Assembly: GCA_963942565.1 (NCBI GenBank)
Contig: OZ012685.1
Coordinates: 45,352,040-45,416,039, forward strand
Reading direction: 5' to 3'
Length of the DNA stretch: 64,000 nt
From: Maea johnstoni
Lineage: Eukaryota; Annelida; Polychaeta; Spionida; Magelonidae
Part shown: positions 51,087 to 62,605 of the stretch, piece by piece
Position numbering within the stretch: the first letter of the stretch is position 1
How the letters are laid out: the number at the start of each line of letters is the position of its first letter
Made by a program: the position numbers and the translations under genes
The notes under the pieces: generated by a model
The model's input: only the letters and a program-made list of their open reading frames with translations
Database searches by the model: none
Told to the model about the DNA's origin: nothing

Positions 51087-51330
51087 GGGATCCACCGTGG
51101 CCTAGTGGTTACGATGCCTGGCTCCCAAGCAAGAGTTTGCAGGTTTGAGTCTCTGCTCTTGGTTTGAGTTGGACTGGTCGCTATATAAATATGGGGTATA
51201 CATGTGGAGGGCTGTCTATGGTCAGTATAGTGTATAAATTGCATATGTGACTTTAAATTAGACCAATTATAATAGGAAATATGCCTTAGAAGCGTTTGAG
51301 TAAGGTATAGTGAGGGGAATGGTTGCATGA
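51087..51330 (+). mobile_element. tRNA-derived SINE (class I tRNA head)
   Basis: The A box TGGCCTAGTGG (51098-51108) and B box GGTTTGAGTCT (51142-51152) are 44 nt apart, as in a normal tRNA. The anticodon-loop-like CTCCCAA suggests a tRNA-Gly(CCC)-type ancestor, but the stems have mismatches, so it is not a working tRNA gene. The body after 51165 is unrelated to tRNA. The 3' end is approximate. Confidence 0.65.
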
Positions 51331-51379
51331 TGAGGCCTATCAGTGTGTAGAAGACAGAGGCTGCTATCTGCTGCCTGAC

Positions 51380-51604
51380 TTAACCCATCAATGCGTTCCT
51401 CCAAAAATTGTCTTCTGGATCTATGACACTTGTGTCTATAACTTTGAAAGTGAGAACGATTTTTAAAAATATTTGAAGGAGAGTTGTCGGTAATGTTCTA
51501 ATTAACATATCTCCATGAAATAGTTTCCTAACAGCGCCTATGCCTGTGAGATTTCATCAAAATTGTCGGGCTGTTTTTAGCCGCTTTGAGAATTAACGGG
51601 TTAA
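51380..51604 (-). mobile_element. Family B MITE, copy 10
   Basis: TTAACCCATCAATGCGTTCC at left, AAATATTTGAAGGAGAGTTG inside, GCCGCTTTGAGAATTAACGG then GTTAA at right. Confidence 0.88.
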
Positions 51605-51887
51605 GGATGCGTCTCTCCTGCTGCTGTTAGAGGAATTTAGATGTGTTTCACTTAGGGATAAGGTATCCTTGCAGGAGGTAGTTTTTCAGCAAGCGTACGA
51701 GTGTGATGTGCTGGAACACATTCTTTACCTAAGCACCCGCCATCCCCCCCTTAGATTAACCACGTGTACTGCTTACAGTTTATACTTGGACAGGAAGGAC
51801 TCAGTGTAGAATTGTATATCCTATGTAATAACCTTTGGCAAAGCAAATCTTCCTACATGAGCACTACTGACTTCAAGGATATAATAC

Positions 51888-52089
<202 letters not shown>

Positions 52090-52154
52090 AAGCAATTGAA
52101 GTTAATGCTCACAGCCAAAAGCAGCCTCACAATTAATTATGCTATTATGCAGGT

Positions 52155-52314
52155 AAAAGCGAAGTCATGTAAATATTTGATGGAGAAATGTCAGTCAGAG
52201 CATTACCTACAACTCTCCTTCAAATATTCTGTTAAACCATTCTCAATTTCAAAATTATTGTCAAAAGTATCACAAATCCAGAAGACAATTTCTGGAGGAA
52301 CTCTGAATTCTGTG
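52155..52314 (+). mobile_element. Family B MITE, copy 11 (truncated both ends)
   Basis: TAAATATTTGATGGAGAAAT, CTCTCCTTCAAATATTCTG and TCTGGAGGAACTCTGAATTC are shared with the family, but no terminal TTAA survives. Confidence 0.7.
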
Positions 52315-52930
52315 TAGGATTGTGAAGATGGTATGGGGTTATCTTGTTGAGCTGTGACTTAGCATCTATTTACCACACAAGTGTCAGGTAGTCACACACT
52401 GTGCCCTTCACGGACACTAGCAAAGGAACCAAGCTATAAACACACCCTAAATCTTCTATATACAAAACCACTACAGTGCATTTGCTGGAATGTCGCTCAG
52501 ACCCGCTGCGGGATGTAATAGCTAGATGGGTTTATATTACCAAAAGTCAAACTCCAACTGCTATTCATTTGTTACCCTGCTATGTGCTACAGCCAGGTTA
52601 GGAGGTTGCAACCATTAGATATGCATATATGCGAATATGCATTACACTTAGTTGAGTAATATCTAGTATTGTTTTCACCTCAGTGGGAGAGGGGGAGAGT
52701 AGTTGGATACAAATATCTGGGAAACTGTTTTCAGTTTTTATCCAAATTACCACAATATTCTCTCGAATCAAGGTTCATTGCAAAGTGACAGAAAAGAGAC
52801 AATTCTTAGCAAAAAAATCAATATCTTAAATTGTAAAAGGGGGTTAAGGAACCCTACAGACCCCATATGTACCCACAAGTACCAAACAGGGATAACAAGT
52901 ATACAGGTATGTGTAAAGGGAGCTGGGAGC

Positions 52931-53113
52931 ATAGTTTAAGCCAGCAGCTAGACGTCTGTCAAGTGTCTTTTGGACACCCAAACTCTCCAAAATCACCACT
53001 CAGGACACCCAAATATTTCTTTAAGTCATTTCTTAAAATGTCAATTCCAATCAAATAATTTTACAATGGCCAATTTTGGGGAACCGAGTTTCCAAATCCT
53101 GGTTAAGACCCTG
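52931..53113 (+). mobile_element. Family D hAT-like element, degenerate
   Basis: TTTAAGCCAGCAGC and GTCTTTTGGACACCC at left, AAATCCTGGTTAAGACCCTG at right match the intact copy at 62.6 kb. Shorter, with no clear target duplication. Confidence 0.6.
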
Positions 53114-53411
53114 GACTTGGGAGCTTTGAGGGAGTCACCGTCAGGTAGGGGGTGCCTCTCTGTGTGGGAGCTAGAAAAGGGGTGCACTTAATGGCCAGGT
53201 AAATAATTACAGGTAACCTGATAGCAGAGCTAATAGCTGGCTGCCAGGGCTGGCGGCCTGCCTCTCAACCTCCTTGCTGCCGGCTGGCTCTGCACACGGC
53301 AAAAACTGACAGGGCGGGCAGCTGGGTTAGTTGTGGTACAGTCAAAGTCATGCATTCATATACATGTACTCTTACATCAGCATCAGCTGGGGCACTACTA
53401 AGGCATATATG

Positions 53412-53734
53412 TAGGGTTGAACACTGTTAAGGGGTACCAGTACTGGTACCAGTAAAGAGTGATTTGAAAAAATATTCAAATTCGAAAAGTTAAATTTGAG
53501 AGACTTAGTCACTTCTTTTGGAAAATATTTCTTTCTTTTGAATTGCCGTAAATTCTCGCAAATCTCAGACACTTTTTATTAATTACGATTTTCGTTGGCT
53601 GATGGTGGCCGAAATTTTCCAAAAATAGCGATCAAAGCTCAGACACTGGCCAAAATTTGGCGAAATTATCAATTAAAACGAAAGCTAGATGGAAAATCGA
53701 TCGCTATTACGCAGCACGACATTTTCACGTTTCG
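53412..53734. other. TAGGGTTGAAC-headed segment, possible hAT-like remnant
   Basis: Starts TAGGGTTGAACACTGTTAAG followed by GGTACCAGTACTGGTACC, a style seen at ends of hAT-like elements. A frame starting in CGTTGGCTGATGG is open but shows no known domain. The right boundary is unknown. Confidence 0.3.
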
Positions 53735-53772
53735 GACCATGTGTACACTCCATCATAGTGTAAATGGGTTAA
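53735..53772 (+). mobile_element. Family B MITE right-end fragment
   Basis: CATCATAGTGTAAATGGGTT then AA matches the last bases of the family only. Confidence 0.4.
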
Positions 53773-54314
53773 CAGAAAGACAAGACAAGTATCAATACAT
53801 GGCCGGCAATAGAATGCCTGTGAGTGCTTTAAGATATCTTCTCCTCCTACCACAAGATCAACATGTAGTCCCTGTGTATAGACCCTACCAGCATCACCTC
53901 CCACCTTTAATTAATATATACAGATTAATGGAATCGCCATGGTAACCGTGGGAATCAATTTCAAATATTTATGGTGTGGACGTAGGATTTCTAAACAGAG
54001 TGCAGATCGCGTCTGCGATTGGAAGACAGTGTGACTCAATCGAGTAAGTCCAACTCGATCTCCTTTAATTCCCACCATCTGATCAAATAAATAACAGCGC
54101 ACTATAAACTCTTGACTCCGATTTCTCAGATCTTGCTTACCAAGTATCAAATACTTCACACTTCAAAATGGCACTTTGCTCACTTTCACCTGGTTTAGAA
54201 ATGCTTACTTTCGGCTGAATATTTGACCGCGTCTGAACCCTAAGCATGACAGAAGTAAGTGTGGTCGATAGATGTGGATGATCCTTACATTAAACCTTAC
54301 CTATCATGCTTTAT
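53773..54314. other. Unassigned stretch
   Basis: A near X-box (ATCGCCATGGTAAC, about 53933-53946) was noticed. No gene is supported. Confidence 0.3.
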
Positions 54315-54533
54315 TTAACCCTTCTTATGCTCATGCTACTTTTGTCCGAAGCACAAGGGCACACAATCTTTTGAAAACCATCTAAACCCAGTCATGTTGG
54401 TATTCATTGGGTAGGTCTTGATGAGTACTCTCAGATGAGTACCCATCTGCCAGGGTTTCGGTCATCTTTCAGGTTTTATTGCATTATTTTGTATTGGCCA
54501 AATTAGACACTATAGCAGCAGCATAAGGGTTAA
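54315..54533 (+). mobile_element. Family A MITE, copy 12
   Basis: TTAA at both ends. Begins CCCTTCTTATGCTCATGCTA and ends GCAGCAGCATAAGGG. Confidence 0.9.
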
Positions 54534-55199
54534 TTCAAAGTCGATATCATAGACATCAGATGATTCAGAGGCTACTTTTTTCAAATATCTCTTAACAAAA
54601 TAGGTTAAGGTATTGGCTCTTTTTTCTGATTGGCTGCATGCATGCATGGGCGTCTTTTATTACGCGAGTGCTCAGATAGGTCAAAGCTCATAGGTTTAAC
54701 AAGCAGATAAACCAATAAGAAATTAGCTGCGATTCACTGCGTGTACCTGCTCGGGCAAACTGATCTACTTTATATAATTGTCCTCGGGACGCCTGATTAA
54801 ACTGTAGAAACTTGAGGCGCAATTCACATACAAAACATGTTGATCTTAAAGTGAGAGTTGACACAGTTAAGCAAATACTAAATGGTATATTTCCTGAGGT
54901 AGGGAGTTCAGTGACAATGGTCTAAAGCGTGTCACACATGCCAAAATGAGAAAAATATCTACAGACTCATATCTTTTGTGAAATACAATTCAGAAATTTT
55001 TTAGAACAGCCTAAATATCATGATGTCAATTCAGGCTGTGTGAACAAACTTGACAAGAAATTTGACAAGTATACATGTGGCTTCAAATGTACACAACAAA
55101 AAGTCTGTCTGAATAACTGGGATTTTGAGATTTCTTAGGATTGTGCCCTTCATTGAATTAAAGTTTGTCAATTTAACTCTGATAATCCAGTCGTCCTCA

Positions 55200-55800
55200 T
55201 GGTAACAACCAAAGTGTTCACATTTTTACCACAATGCTTAGTGGTCTATATAGTAAATGGTAACACCCAAAGTGTTCAGATGTTCACCACAATACTTAGT
55301 GGTCTATAATTATTAAATGGTAACACCCTATTAGGGTTGAACAGCAAAACCAGAACCTACCAGAATTTTACAATGCTAGTGGTCTATGCAAAAATATGTA
55401 AAACACTAAAACTGAACCTGCCAGTATTTTACCACAATGCTCAGTGGTACATGGTCTATATAGTAAATGGTAACACCCAAAGGGTTAACCCTTCCAATGC
55501 TGAGGTTACTCTTGTCCAAAGCTCAAGAACGCAATACTTTTTGAAAACCATCTAAAACCTGTCATGTTGGTATTCATTAAATAGTTTTCACAGAGTTACT
55601 CTGAGATGAGTACCCAATTTGAAAGGGTTTCAGGTATTTTTCAGGCTTTTTATATCATTTTGAATTGACCAAATTAGCCATCAGCAGCATATGCTGCCAA
55701 ACTATCAGCAAAACCTGACCCTACCAGTATTTTACCACATTCTATGCTTAGTGTTCTATGTAGTAAATGGTAACACCCGAAGGGTTAACAGCAAAAGCTG
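55200..55800. repeat. About 66-bp minisatellite interrupted by a family A MITE
   Basis: Units contain TGGTAACACCCAAAGTGTTC, ACCACAATACTTAGTGGTCT and ATATAGTAAATGG, and later AAAACCTGACC with CAGTATTTTACCAC. Units lie on both sides of the MITE at 55485-55690. Confidence 0.8.
55485..55690 (+). mobile_element. Family A MITE, copy 13 (inside minisatellite)
   Basis: Starts TTAACCCTTCCAATGCTGAG and runs to ATCAGCAGCAT, where the final AAGGGTTAA is missing. Array sequence resumes directly. Confidence 0.88.
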
Positions 55801-56285
55801 ACCTTCACAGTATGCTGATAAACATACTCGAGTAATACAAAAGTCTCTTGTGTAAACAAGTTTTTTTTTAAAGTGTGTTCCAGTGGACCTTCGGCCTGCA
55901 GATGCTAAAATAGGGAGTAGTTTCAGGGGTAAAAGGGGTAATTCTATCCCCTTTTTTACCTCTGGGTAACCTGGCATGCCATGTGAGTTCACTATATACC
56001 AGCGGTGGCGCAAACCCCTAAAGAAGCAGTCATGATGTGGGCTTCACTATACAACATACAGCAGCATTAATCTCCATCACTGTGGCGTAAATAAATTTTG
56101 TGTGGTCCAAATAACTGGCGCTTGGTAGCCATAAACTGCCAGCACTCAACCTTGGGATTCAGGCCAATCTGAAGATTTAGAGATGATGTTTTTTTTAAAT
56201 ACATTCTATGAAAGCCGCCAATCTTCATAAAGAGGCCATGAGCATCTGCCAGAGTAAAGGTAATATAGGGGTAAAGAGCTGAAAT
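55801..56285. other. Unassigned stretch
   Basis: No gene or element was recognised. Confidence 0.3.
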
Positions 56286-56424
<139 letters not shown>

Positions 56425-57494
56425 CATAAAAGTTGAATAGCTCTGAACACATATATCTTTTTTATGATTCACATAAGCAACAAGTACTCAAGGAGTCCAT
56501 TCACCTTGTCATGTTAAGTACCCTACCTCCTGGCACAGTGCCCAGGACACCCTTCAATAAAGAACCCTTACAGCATAAACATACCTTAAGGTAGACCTCT
56601 GCCGTAGCTCACCTAATGGACCTAACATATTCTAGTGGTGGCTTACTTACATCTTCTTTCCATATTAATAATTAGAAGACATTTAAAGTAGATTTAAATA
56701 TATTCAAAGGCGAAAATTTATGAGAACCTCAGAATGACCACTTCCTTCAAACATATTTTGAATTTATGTTTTATTTGAAAATTGTCACTGTTATCAAGGT
56801 AACCAATTCATAGAGGTAACTTCCTAATATTAATTCTAAGCAAAAATTGGTTTAACTACTTACTATAACGACTGACTCGTACTATGTCCTTGTTCACTGC
56901 CACATAGCATACTAGGTTCAGAGATGTACTGTGCACTTGTGATTTAGACATTAGAAACTTACATGCTAGAAGTGTGATATTGGTTTTTGTCATTTCCAAT
57001 TTTGCTTAACCCAAGAAAAAACTAATGGATTATAATGCTTCTCAAAAAATGTACTTCCTGAGTAATTCAAGTTTATGAAAAGTATTTCCTCTGAATGAGA
57101 AACCATGTATAGGTTGGCAGGGATGCACATAGGAACCCATTGGGGATCATTTAGAGCTAGGGTAGCAGAGATGTATTCAAGCCATGATAGGTTCATATCT
57201 TATGTAAATAGTCTGGAGGCGTTTGATCTGTTACATGTGATCTGGCCCCATAATCTCAGATGCTGTGTAACGTCTAGAACCAGTATCCTAAGGATAGGAC
57301 AGCCACCTGAGCTTGCAAAGTGAGACAAGTAACATCAAAAGATCTGCTCCCTTTTGGAGGAATACAAACATGTCATGAGAAAGCTGTTGGTTTTTCATTG
57401 GCCGAAAACTATCACTAGTCCGCTTTGGAGCACCAGCCACAAAATATTCATATCTGAAACATACACCTGAGCGACAACAACTGAAGTACATATA
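56425..57494. other. Unassigned stretch
   Basis: Part of 56680-56780 (AAATATATTCAAAGGCGAAA and TTCCTTCAAACATATTTTG) may be a heavily decayed family B copy. No gene is supported. Confidence 0.3.
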
Positions 57495-57617
57495 TTAACC
57501 CATTCATGCATGGTAGTACAATCTGATTATAAGGAGAATGAAGATAGGTCATCCGAAGCACTCAGGTTATTTGATCAGAATTTTGCTTTTGATGATGCTC
57601 ATATTTCTGCATGATTT
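57495..57617. mobile_element. Short TTAA-bounded element
   Basis: TTAACCCATTCATGCATGG at left and TTTCTGCATGATTTAA at right, 123 bp. Probably an internally deleted family B copy. Its right TTAA (57614-57617) is shared with the next element. Confidence 0.5.
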
Positions 57618-57844
57618 AACCCATTCACACTTAAAGCTCGACCAGAACCTAATGTCTGCTACTTTCATACCTTTGCAAATAACTTGAGAACAAAGCGAAA
57701 GTTCACAAAATATTTGAAGGAGAGTTGTAGTTTGGCTTCTGATAAATATTTCTCCTTCATATGTTTTCCAGAAAATGCTTTTGTAGGTAATATATTTCCA
57801 AATTTGTCAGGCATGTTTTGGCTGGTCTGAGTGTTAATGGGTAA
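57614..57844 (-). mobile_element. Family B MITE, copy 13
   Basis: TTAACCCATTCACACTTAAA at left, AAATATTTGAAGGAGAGTTG and TCTCCTTCATATGTTTTCC inside, GGCTGGTCTGAGTGTTAATG then GGTAAA at right. The right TTAA has decayed. Confidence 0.88.
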
Positions 57845-57908
57845 AAGTCTCCAGTCACTGGTATAGTATTATCAGAGCAAGGATAGGATTGGTGGTGAAG
57901 ACATGGCT

Positions 57909-58140
57909 TTAAACCCATTCATACCTGTAGCAGCCAAAACCGCCAAACAAATTTGGTGATAACTCTCTAACAAAAGCAATGCTTTGAAAATATTTGAAGG
58001 AGAATTGTTCATTGATACTCTATCTACAACTTGCCTCCAAATATTTTGCAAATTTATGCTGAACTCCCAAAGTTATTTTCAAAAGTATTGCAGGTCCAGA
58101 AGACACTGGTCAAGTAGGTCTCCAGGCATGAAGGGGTTAA
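57909..58140 (+). mobile_element. Family B MITE, copy 14
   Basis: TTAAACCCATTCATACCTG at left, then GCAGCCAAAACCGCC. Ends GGCATGAAGGGGTTAA. The right TTAA (58137-58140) is shared with copy 15. Confidence 0.88.
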
Positions 58141-58366
58141 CCCATTTACACTCAGAGTGGCCAAAAGAGGCCAGACGATTTTGGAAATATTTCCCTTACA
58201 AAAGCATTTTTTGGAAAACATTTGAATGAGAAATGTTATTCAGAAGACAACCAACAAATCTCCTTCAAATATTTTGTGAAATTTCACTTCATTCTCAAGT
58301 TATTTTCAAAAGTATGAAAGTGGCAGACGATATTTCGAGAGGAACTCTTGAGTGTGAATGGGTTAA
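58137..58366 (+). mobile_element. Family B MITE, copy 15 (shares TTAA)
   Basis: TTAACCCATTTACACTCAGA at left and CTTGAGTGTGAATGGGTTAA at right, with the central AAACATTTGAATGAGAAATG and TCTCCTTCAAATATTTTGTG foldback. Confidence 0.92.
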
Positions 58367-58790
58367 GATGTGCTGAAGCCATGTACGTCCCAACTGCTCT
58401 GGCGGATCATCCCTACCTACATCCCACACTACTAGATAGATAAACAAACTCCCTTATCTTGTCCAGATCGCATATAAACAGCCAGAAGCCCGCGCAGGAT
58501 AAACCCTGGTCCTATCTGCTTCTGTAACACTTAATGTTGGCATAGAAGACCCCCCCCCTGACACCCCAGGGGGCAGCTAAAAATATAACACCATCAGAGC
58601 AGGAAAATCATTGGAATTCATGCAATCAACTATTACCCATGAAAAGGTTGTTAAGGTGCATGACTGTGTGTATAAGTGAAGGTTATTCATGGTACTCTTC
58701 TTCAATGGATCCAGTGCTGAATACTGGATTTCCATATAATCCCAAACTGTCATTTTTTTATATTCTTATTTGCAGGTAAAATCTAGAGAA
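58367..58790. other. Unassigned stretch
   Basis: No gene or element was recognised. Confidence 0.3.
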
Positions 58791-58860
58791 TTTAGTCATT
58801 TTTAGGCTTTTTGTATCATTTTGTAGTGGCAAAATTAGCCACGAGCAGCATAAGGGTTAA
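58791..58860 (+). mobile_element. Family A MITE, copy 14 (3' fragment)
   Basis: TTTAGTCATTTTTAGGCTTT then TTGTATCATTTTGTAGTGGC and GCAGCATAAGGGTTAA match the last third of the family. Confidence 0.8.
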
Positions 58861-59216
58861 TGATCTGCCATATCATCCTTGTAATAGTATCATAACAATG
58901 GGAGAATGAAATCTCATTGAAATGTATAATGGTGAAGCACTTAATGAAGGTTATCCAGATACTGTGAACATAACATCCTTAATTATCTGCAATATCATTA
59001 ACGTAATAGTATCATAACTATGGGTGAACTAAATCTCAAAGAATTTCACGGTCGTCGCAATAATGAAAGTGTGTGAACGTTATTTATGCCATAGCCTCCA
59101 CTCACAGCTGCTTCAAGTATAAATTTTCAAAAGGAAGAGAAGAGTAGAGTGTGGTGACTTTGATGCTGGTATAAATCTCCTCTCTCCCCTGCCCTCCCTG
59201 CCCTCCCCGCCTGCCA

Positions 59217-59472
59217 GCTGCCAAAAACATAGGCACAGAGGCACACTAAAAACCTGTCATGTCACACAGCGCCCCATTACACTCATTTAGGTACCGGTAC
59301 ACACTATATACCCAAACCCTCCACTTTTAGGCCAGCAAGGTGACTGCCTAAAACATAGGCACAAAGGCACACTAAAAACCTGTCATGTCACACAGCGCCC
59401 CATTACACTCATTTAGGTACCGGTAGATGCTGTACCCAACCCCATCCACTTTTAGGCCAGCAAGGTGACTGC
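59217..59472. repeat. About 128-bp tandem duplication
   Basis: Two near-identical copies of GCACACTAAAAACCTGTCAT, GTCACACAGCGCCCCATTAC and CCACTTTTAGGCCAGCAAGG. The second begins near 59345. Confidence 0.9.
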
Positions 59473-59479
59473 CTAAGCA

Positions 59480-60175
59480 CTGCAAGAAGTACCATATCAC
59501 AAAATGCCCTAGTGATATCTATGTACAGAAATATTCCATTTTAAGACTTACATTTCCAGGTTAATTTCCTGCTCACAGAAAAGCACAGATTGGTTAGAGA
59601 AACAGACTAGATTTCATACTCATCAAATTCTTAACTTCTTAGTTTTCCTTATCATAATGCATATTGCAGATATAGAACTACTTATTTATGATATTACTCT
59701 GTGCATTAACAATGTTTCATACTTTTTAAGAATGTGGGGCTAACAAAAAAGTTAATGAAAATGTGAAAAATAATAAGAAAATAAGTTCTTTCTGAAGAGT
59801 TAGTATCATAAAAAGGGATATGCTGTTGTCTATAGAAAATATCTACCTAGTTTGCAAAAGACGTTCCACAAGATAAGATAAACACCAAAACACTGAAAGA
59901 TTATATTTAGCAACTTCCAGGGAAAAAAAGCATTTTGTGGCGAGTCTATAATACAAACGCAAACATTCCCGTTAGGAAGATGTAGAGAAGAATGCGAGAA
60001 AAAGGCTGTCAAGGAGCAGTTGTCATAGCAGAGTGACACATCGCACCCTAGTTTATGGCAGTTTCCGCGAAGCCAACTACAACTGACACTCCAAAGAGTA
60101 GTAGAGTTGACGGCTGGTAGTGTAAGACACAGCAACACGTAATAAAGCTCAGGACAACTCCACTTCACATCACAC
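59480..60175. other. Unassigned stretch
   Basis: A 126-codon minus-strand frame covers part of this region but runs into family A sequence and has no recognised domain. Not called. Confidence 0.3.
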
Positions 60176-60383
60176 TTAACCCTTTCATTGCTGGTGGCTA
60201 ATTCATCCATTACAAAATGATGTAAAAAAGCTGAAAAATGACTGAAACCCTGGCAAATGGGTACTCATCTGAGTACTCAGCGAGGGCTATCCAATGAATA
60301 CCAACATGGCAGGGTTAAGATGTTTTTCAATGTTTTTTGCATTCTCGTGCCTTGGACGAAAGTACCCTGAGCAGTGAAAGAGT
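60176..60383 (-). mobile_element. Family A MITE, copy 15 (first arm of inverted pair)
   Basis: TTAACCCTTTCATTGCTGGT first. Ends GCCTTGGACGAAAGTACCC and a decayed terminus. The next copy follows in opposite orientation after about 3 bp. Confidence 0.85.
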
Positions 60384-60386
60384 TCA

Positions 60387-60505
60387 GGCTTTCGTCCAAA
60401 GAGCAAGGATGCATAGATTTGATTTTTGATAACCATCTGAACCCTGTCATGTTGGTATTCATTGAATAGCCATCGTGGATAACTCTCAGATGAGTACCCA
60501 TATGT
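60387..60505 (+). mobile_element. Family A MITE, copy 16 (second arm, truncated)
   Basis: CTTTCGTCCAAAGAGCAAGG to AGATGAGTACCCATATG. It lacks both termini. Confidence 0.8.
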
Positions 60506-61465
60506 TAATTCTTTTTCCTGTGAAATTCACCAATTGATACCTGGAGTTTCCCATGAAACATACCGTCACGGTATTCTTTTTAAACGATCGAAAATGATTT
60601 ATTAATAAAGTAAGAAAAGAGATTTACGTGTAATGGTGGTACTGTGCCACTGCCCCTTAAAACCCTGTCATCTCAATCTTCATCAGTTTTGATTTGAAGT
60701 GGATGTTGGAGATTGCTTTAAGCTTCTAGTGTTACCAACATGTCTGTATCAGAGAGCAGAATAAAGCTGTTTACATCATATGCAATTAGTAAAACTCATA
60801 GAACACAACAACTGAATTCAACAAAAACTTTAAGATTTATGACTTGGTGACATATTCATAAAGACAACATACATAAAAAGCGTGAACTCAGTTTGATTTA
60901 TTCAGACAAACAATTTTGGAAGTATTTCTAAGTTTAATTATTGAAGACCTCATAAAAAGATGAAGTGTTCGCAAAAAACAAAATGAATTTGAAATATCTG
61001 TAATTGGATTAAAGAACAAAGTTAATATGTTTTCAAGTAATGCAGGAATATCCTTTGATTCTGGCATAAAACAATGAAAATACAAAAAAAATTGAATAGC
61101 TTTTTTAAAATTTTCAAATGATTTGAAAAAAAAAGATTGATTTTTGATCTACAAAAAATATCTAAGTACATAATCTTTACTGAACAATATATCGGAGATT
61201 TGTATTTGTAAAATGAGCAATACTAATGTCATTCATATGAAAAATTATAGAATAGCAGAAAGCGAATATTTTGGAAGTAAGTTTCTTTTTATCGAGGAAA
61301 TTTTCAGAATGCTTCTTGTGTCCTGCTTTGATGTCCTGAAGCACCTCATGTGGCCGGTTGATCTCCGTAAATCTCCGAGTGGCTTCACGACAGATTGGTG
61401 ACATGCTAGTAGCTCTTCAGTCAGGACTCCTACTGCAGCTCCCATGATGCACTGCTGACAGATCG
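60506..61465. other. Unassigned stretch; weak exon-like block at 61245-61465
   Basis: On the minus strand 61245-61465 two overlapping frames are open and look moderately protein-like (for example REATRRFTEINRPHEVLQDI), but neither has firm splice signals. Left uncalled. Confidence 0.25.
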
Positions 61466-61559
61466 ACATACACTGTCCTGTCCGCACACCGTTACACAGA
61501 AGCAATGCTAGCTCGCAGGCAATGCTGAGATTGCGCATCACAGCCTTAGACAATACTGC

Positions 61560-61740
61560 TCAACCCTTGCTGCTGGTGGCTAATTTGGCGAATACAAAAT
61601 GATGCAAAAACCTGAAAAATGACTGAAACCCTGGCACATGGGTACTCATCTGAGTTCTCAGGAGGAGCTATCCAATGAATACCAACATGGCAGGGTTTAA
61701 ATGCTTTTCAAAGATCTTTGCACTATGAACAAAAGTAGCT
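61560..61740 (-). mobile_element. Family A MITE, copy 17 (first arm of inverted dimer)
   Basis: CAACCCTTGCTGCTGGTGGC first, ending GAACAAAAGTAGCT. It is joined directly to copy 18 in opposite orientation. Confidence 0.85.
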
Positions 61741-61904
61741 AAGATTTTTGAAAAACATCTAAACCCTGTCATCTTGGTATTCATTGGATAGTTCTTGCTG
61801 ATCGAGTACTCTCAAATGAGTACCCAGGTGCAGGGTTTCGGTCATTTTAAAGGTTTTTTGCATCATTTTGTATTGGCCAAATTAACCACCACCAGCATAA
61901 GGGT
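61741..61904 (+). mobile_element. Family A MITE, copy 18 (second arm of inverted dimer)
   Basis: Starts inside the family at AAGATTTTTGAAAAACATCT and ends CCACCAGCATAAGGG. The left end is missing. Confidence 0.85.
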
Positions 61905-62128
61905 GCGGAACCGTCCACACACGCTTATTTACAGAAATAATTTCCACAGGCAATTTTCAGTCAGACATTGTGCATCACACCTTCACACAATGCTAATTTC
62001 GTCCATACAAGCTTATAGTATAGGTTATACACAGTAATAATGCTCACAGACAATGCTGACAACATTGTTAGCCATGCTCTTGGACAATACTGTGGTTTTC
62101 AATACACATAGTTTTCAATACACCCTTT

Positions 62129-62341
62129 ATAACCCTTATGCTGCTGGTGGCTGATCTGGCCAATACAAAATTATGCAAAAAACCTGAAAAATGTCTGAAA
62201 CCCTGGCAAATGGGTACTCATCTGAGAGTACTCAATTAGAGCTTTCATATGAGTACCCACAAGACTTGGTTCTGATGATTTTCAGGATTATTTTCTTTTT
62301 TGTGCATTGGACGAAAGTAACCTCAGCAGCAAAAGGGTTAA
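62129..62341 (-). mobile_element. Family A MITE, copy 19
   Basis: ATAACCCTTATGCTGCTGGT first, ending GTAACCTCAGCAGCAAAAGG then GTTAA. Confidence 0.9.
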
Positions 62342-62605
62342 CACATAATTCTATTGACCTATTCTGATGTTGCAGAGTTTAAACAAGCTGAAATGAATAC
62401 TTAAAACTGTCCAAAACAAAATTCCCTTTAAACTTTTTCTGCCCACCATCAACGCATACGCTACCTCTTTGTGACAGCAAACTCAGTGCCAATATGCCTT
62501 AAAAGGCTGGCATCTGTTGCTTTTAAAATGGAGCCTTAATTTTTTTTTTAATAAACCAGAGAACCCCTTCAGTACATGTTTGACAACACTGAATGCAGAG
62601 AAGAG

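Larger units (their letters stand above)
61466..62128. repeat. Degenerate array of about 95-bp units, interrupted by family A dimer
   Basis: Three blocks share GTCCRCACAC-like starts, CACAGAAG/ACAGTAATAATG, CAGGCAAT/CAGACAATGCTGA and GGACAATACTG/GACAATACTG. They lie at about 61466-61559, 61912-61985 and 62008-62100. The family A inverted dimer sits between blocks 1 and 2. Confidence 0.5.

Noticed and set aside
51087-51160. Functional tRNA-Gly gene
   Set aside because: The boxes are good, but the anticodon and acceptor stems have mismatches and a SINE-like body follows.
59830-60210. 126-codon minus-strand frame
   Set aside because: Its first codons lie in family A MITE sequence and no domain is recognisable.
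61245-61553. 102-codon minus-strand frame that looks protein-like
   Set aside because: Half overlaps the degenerate tandem array. A second frame is equally open, so no coding claim is made.
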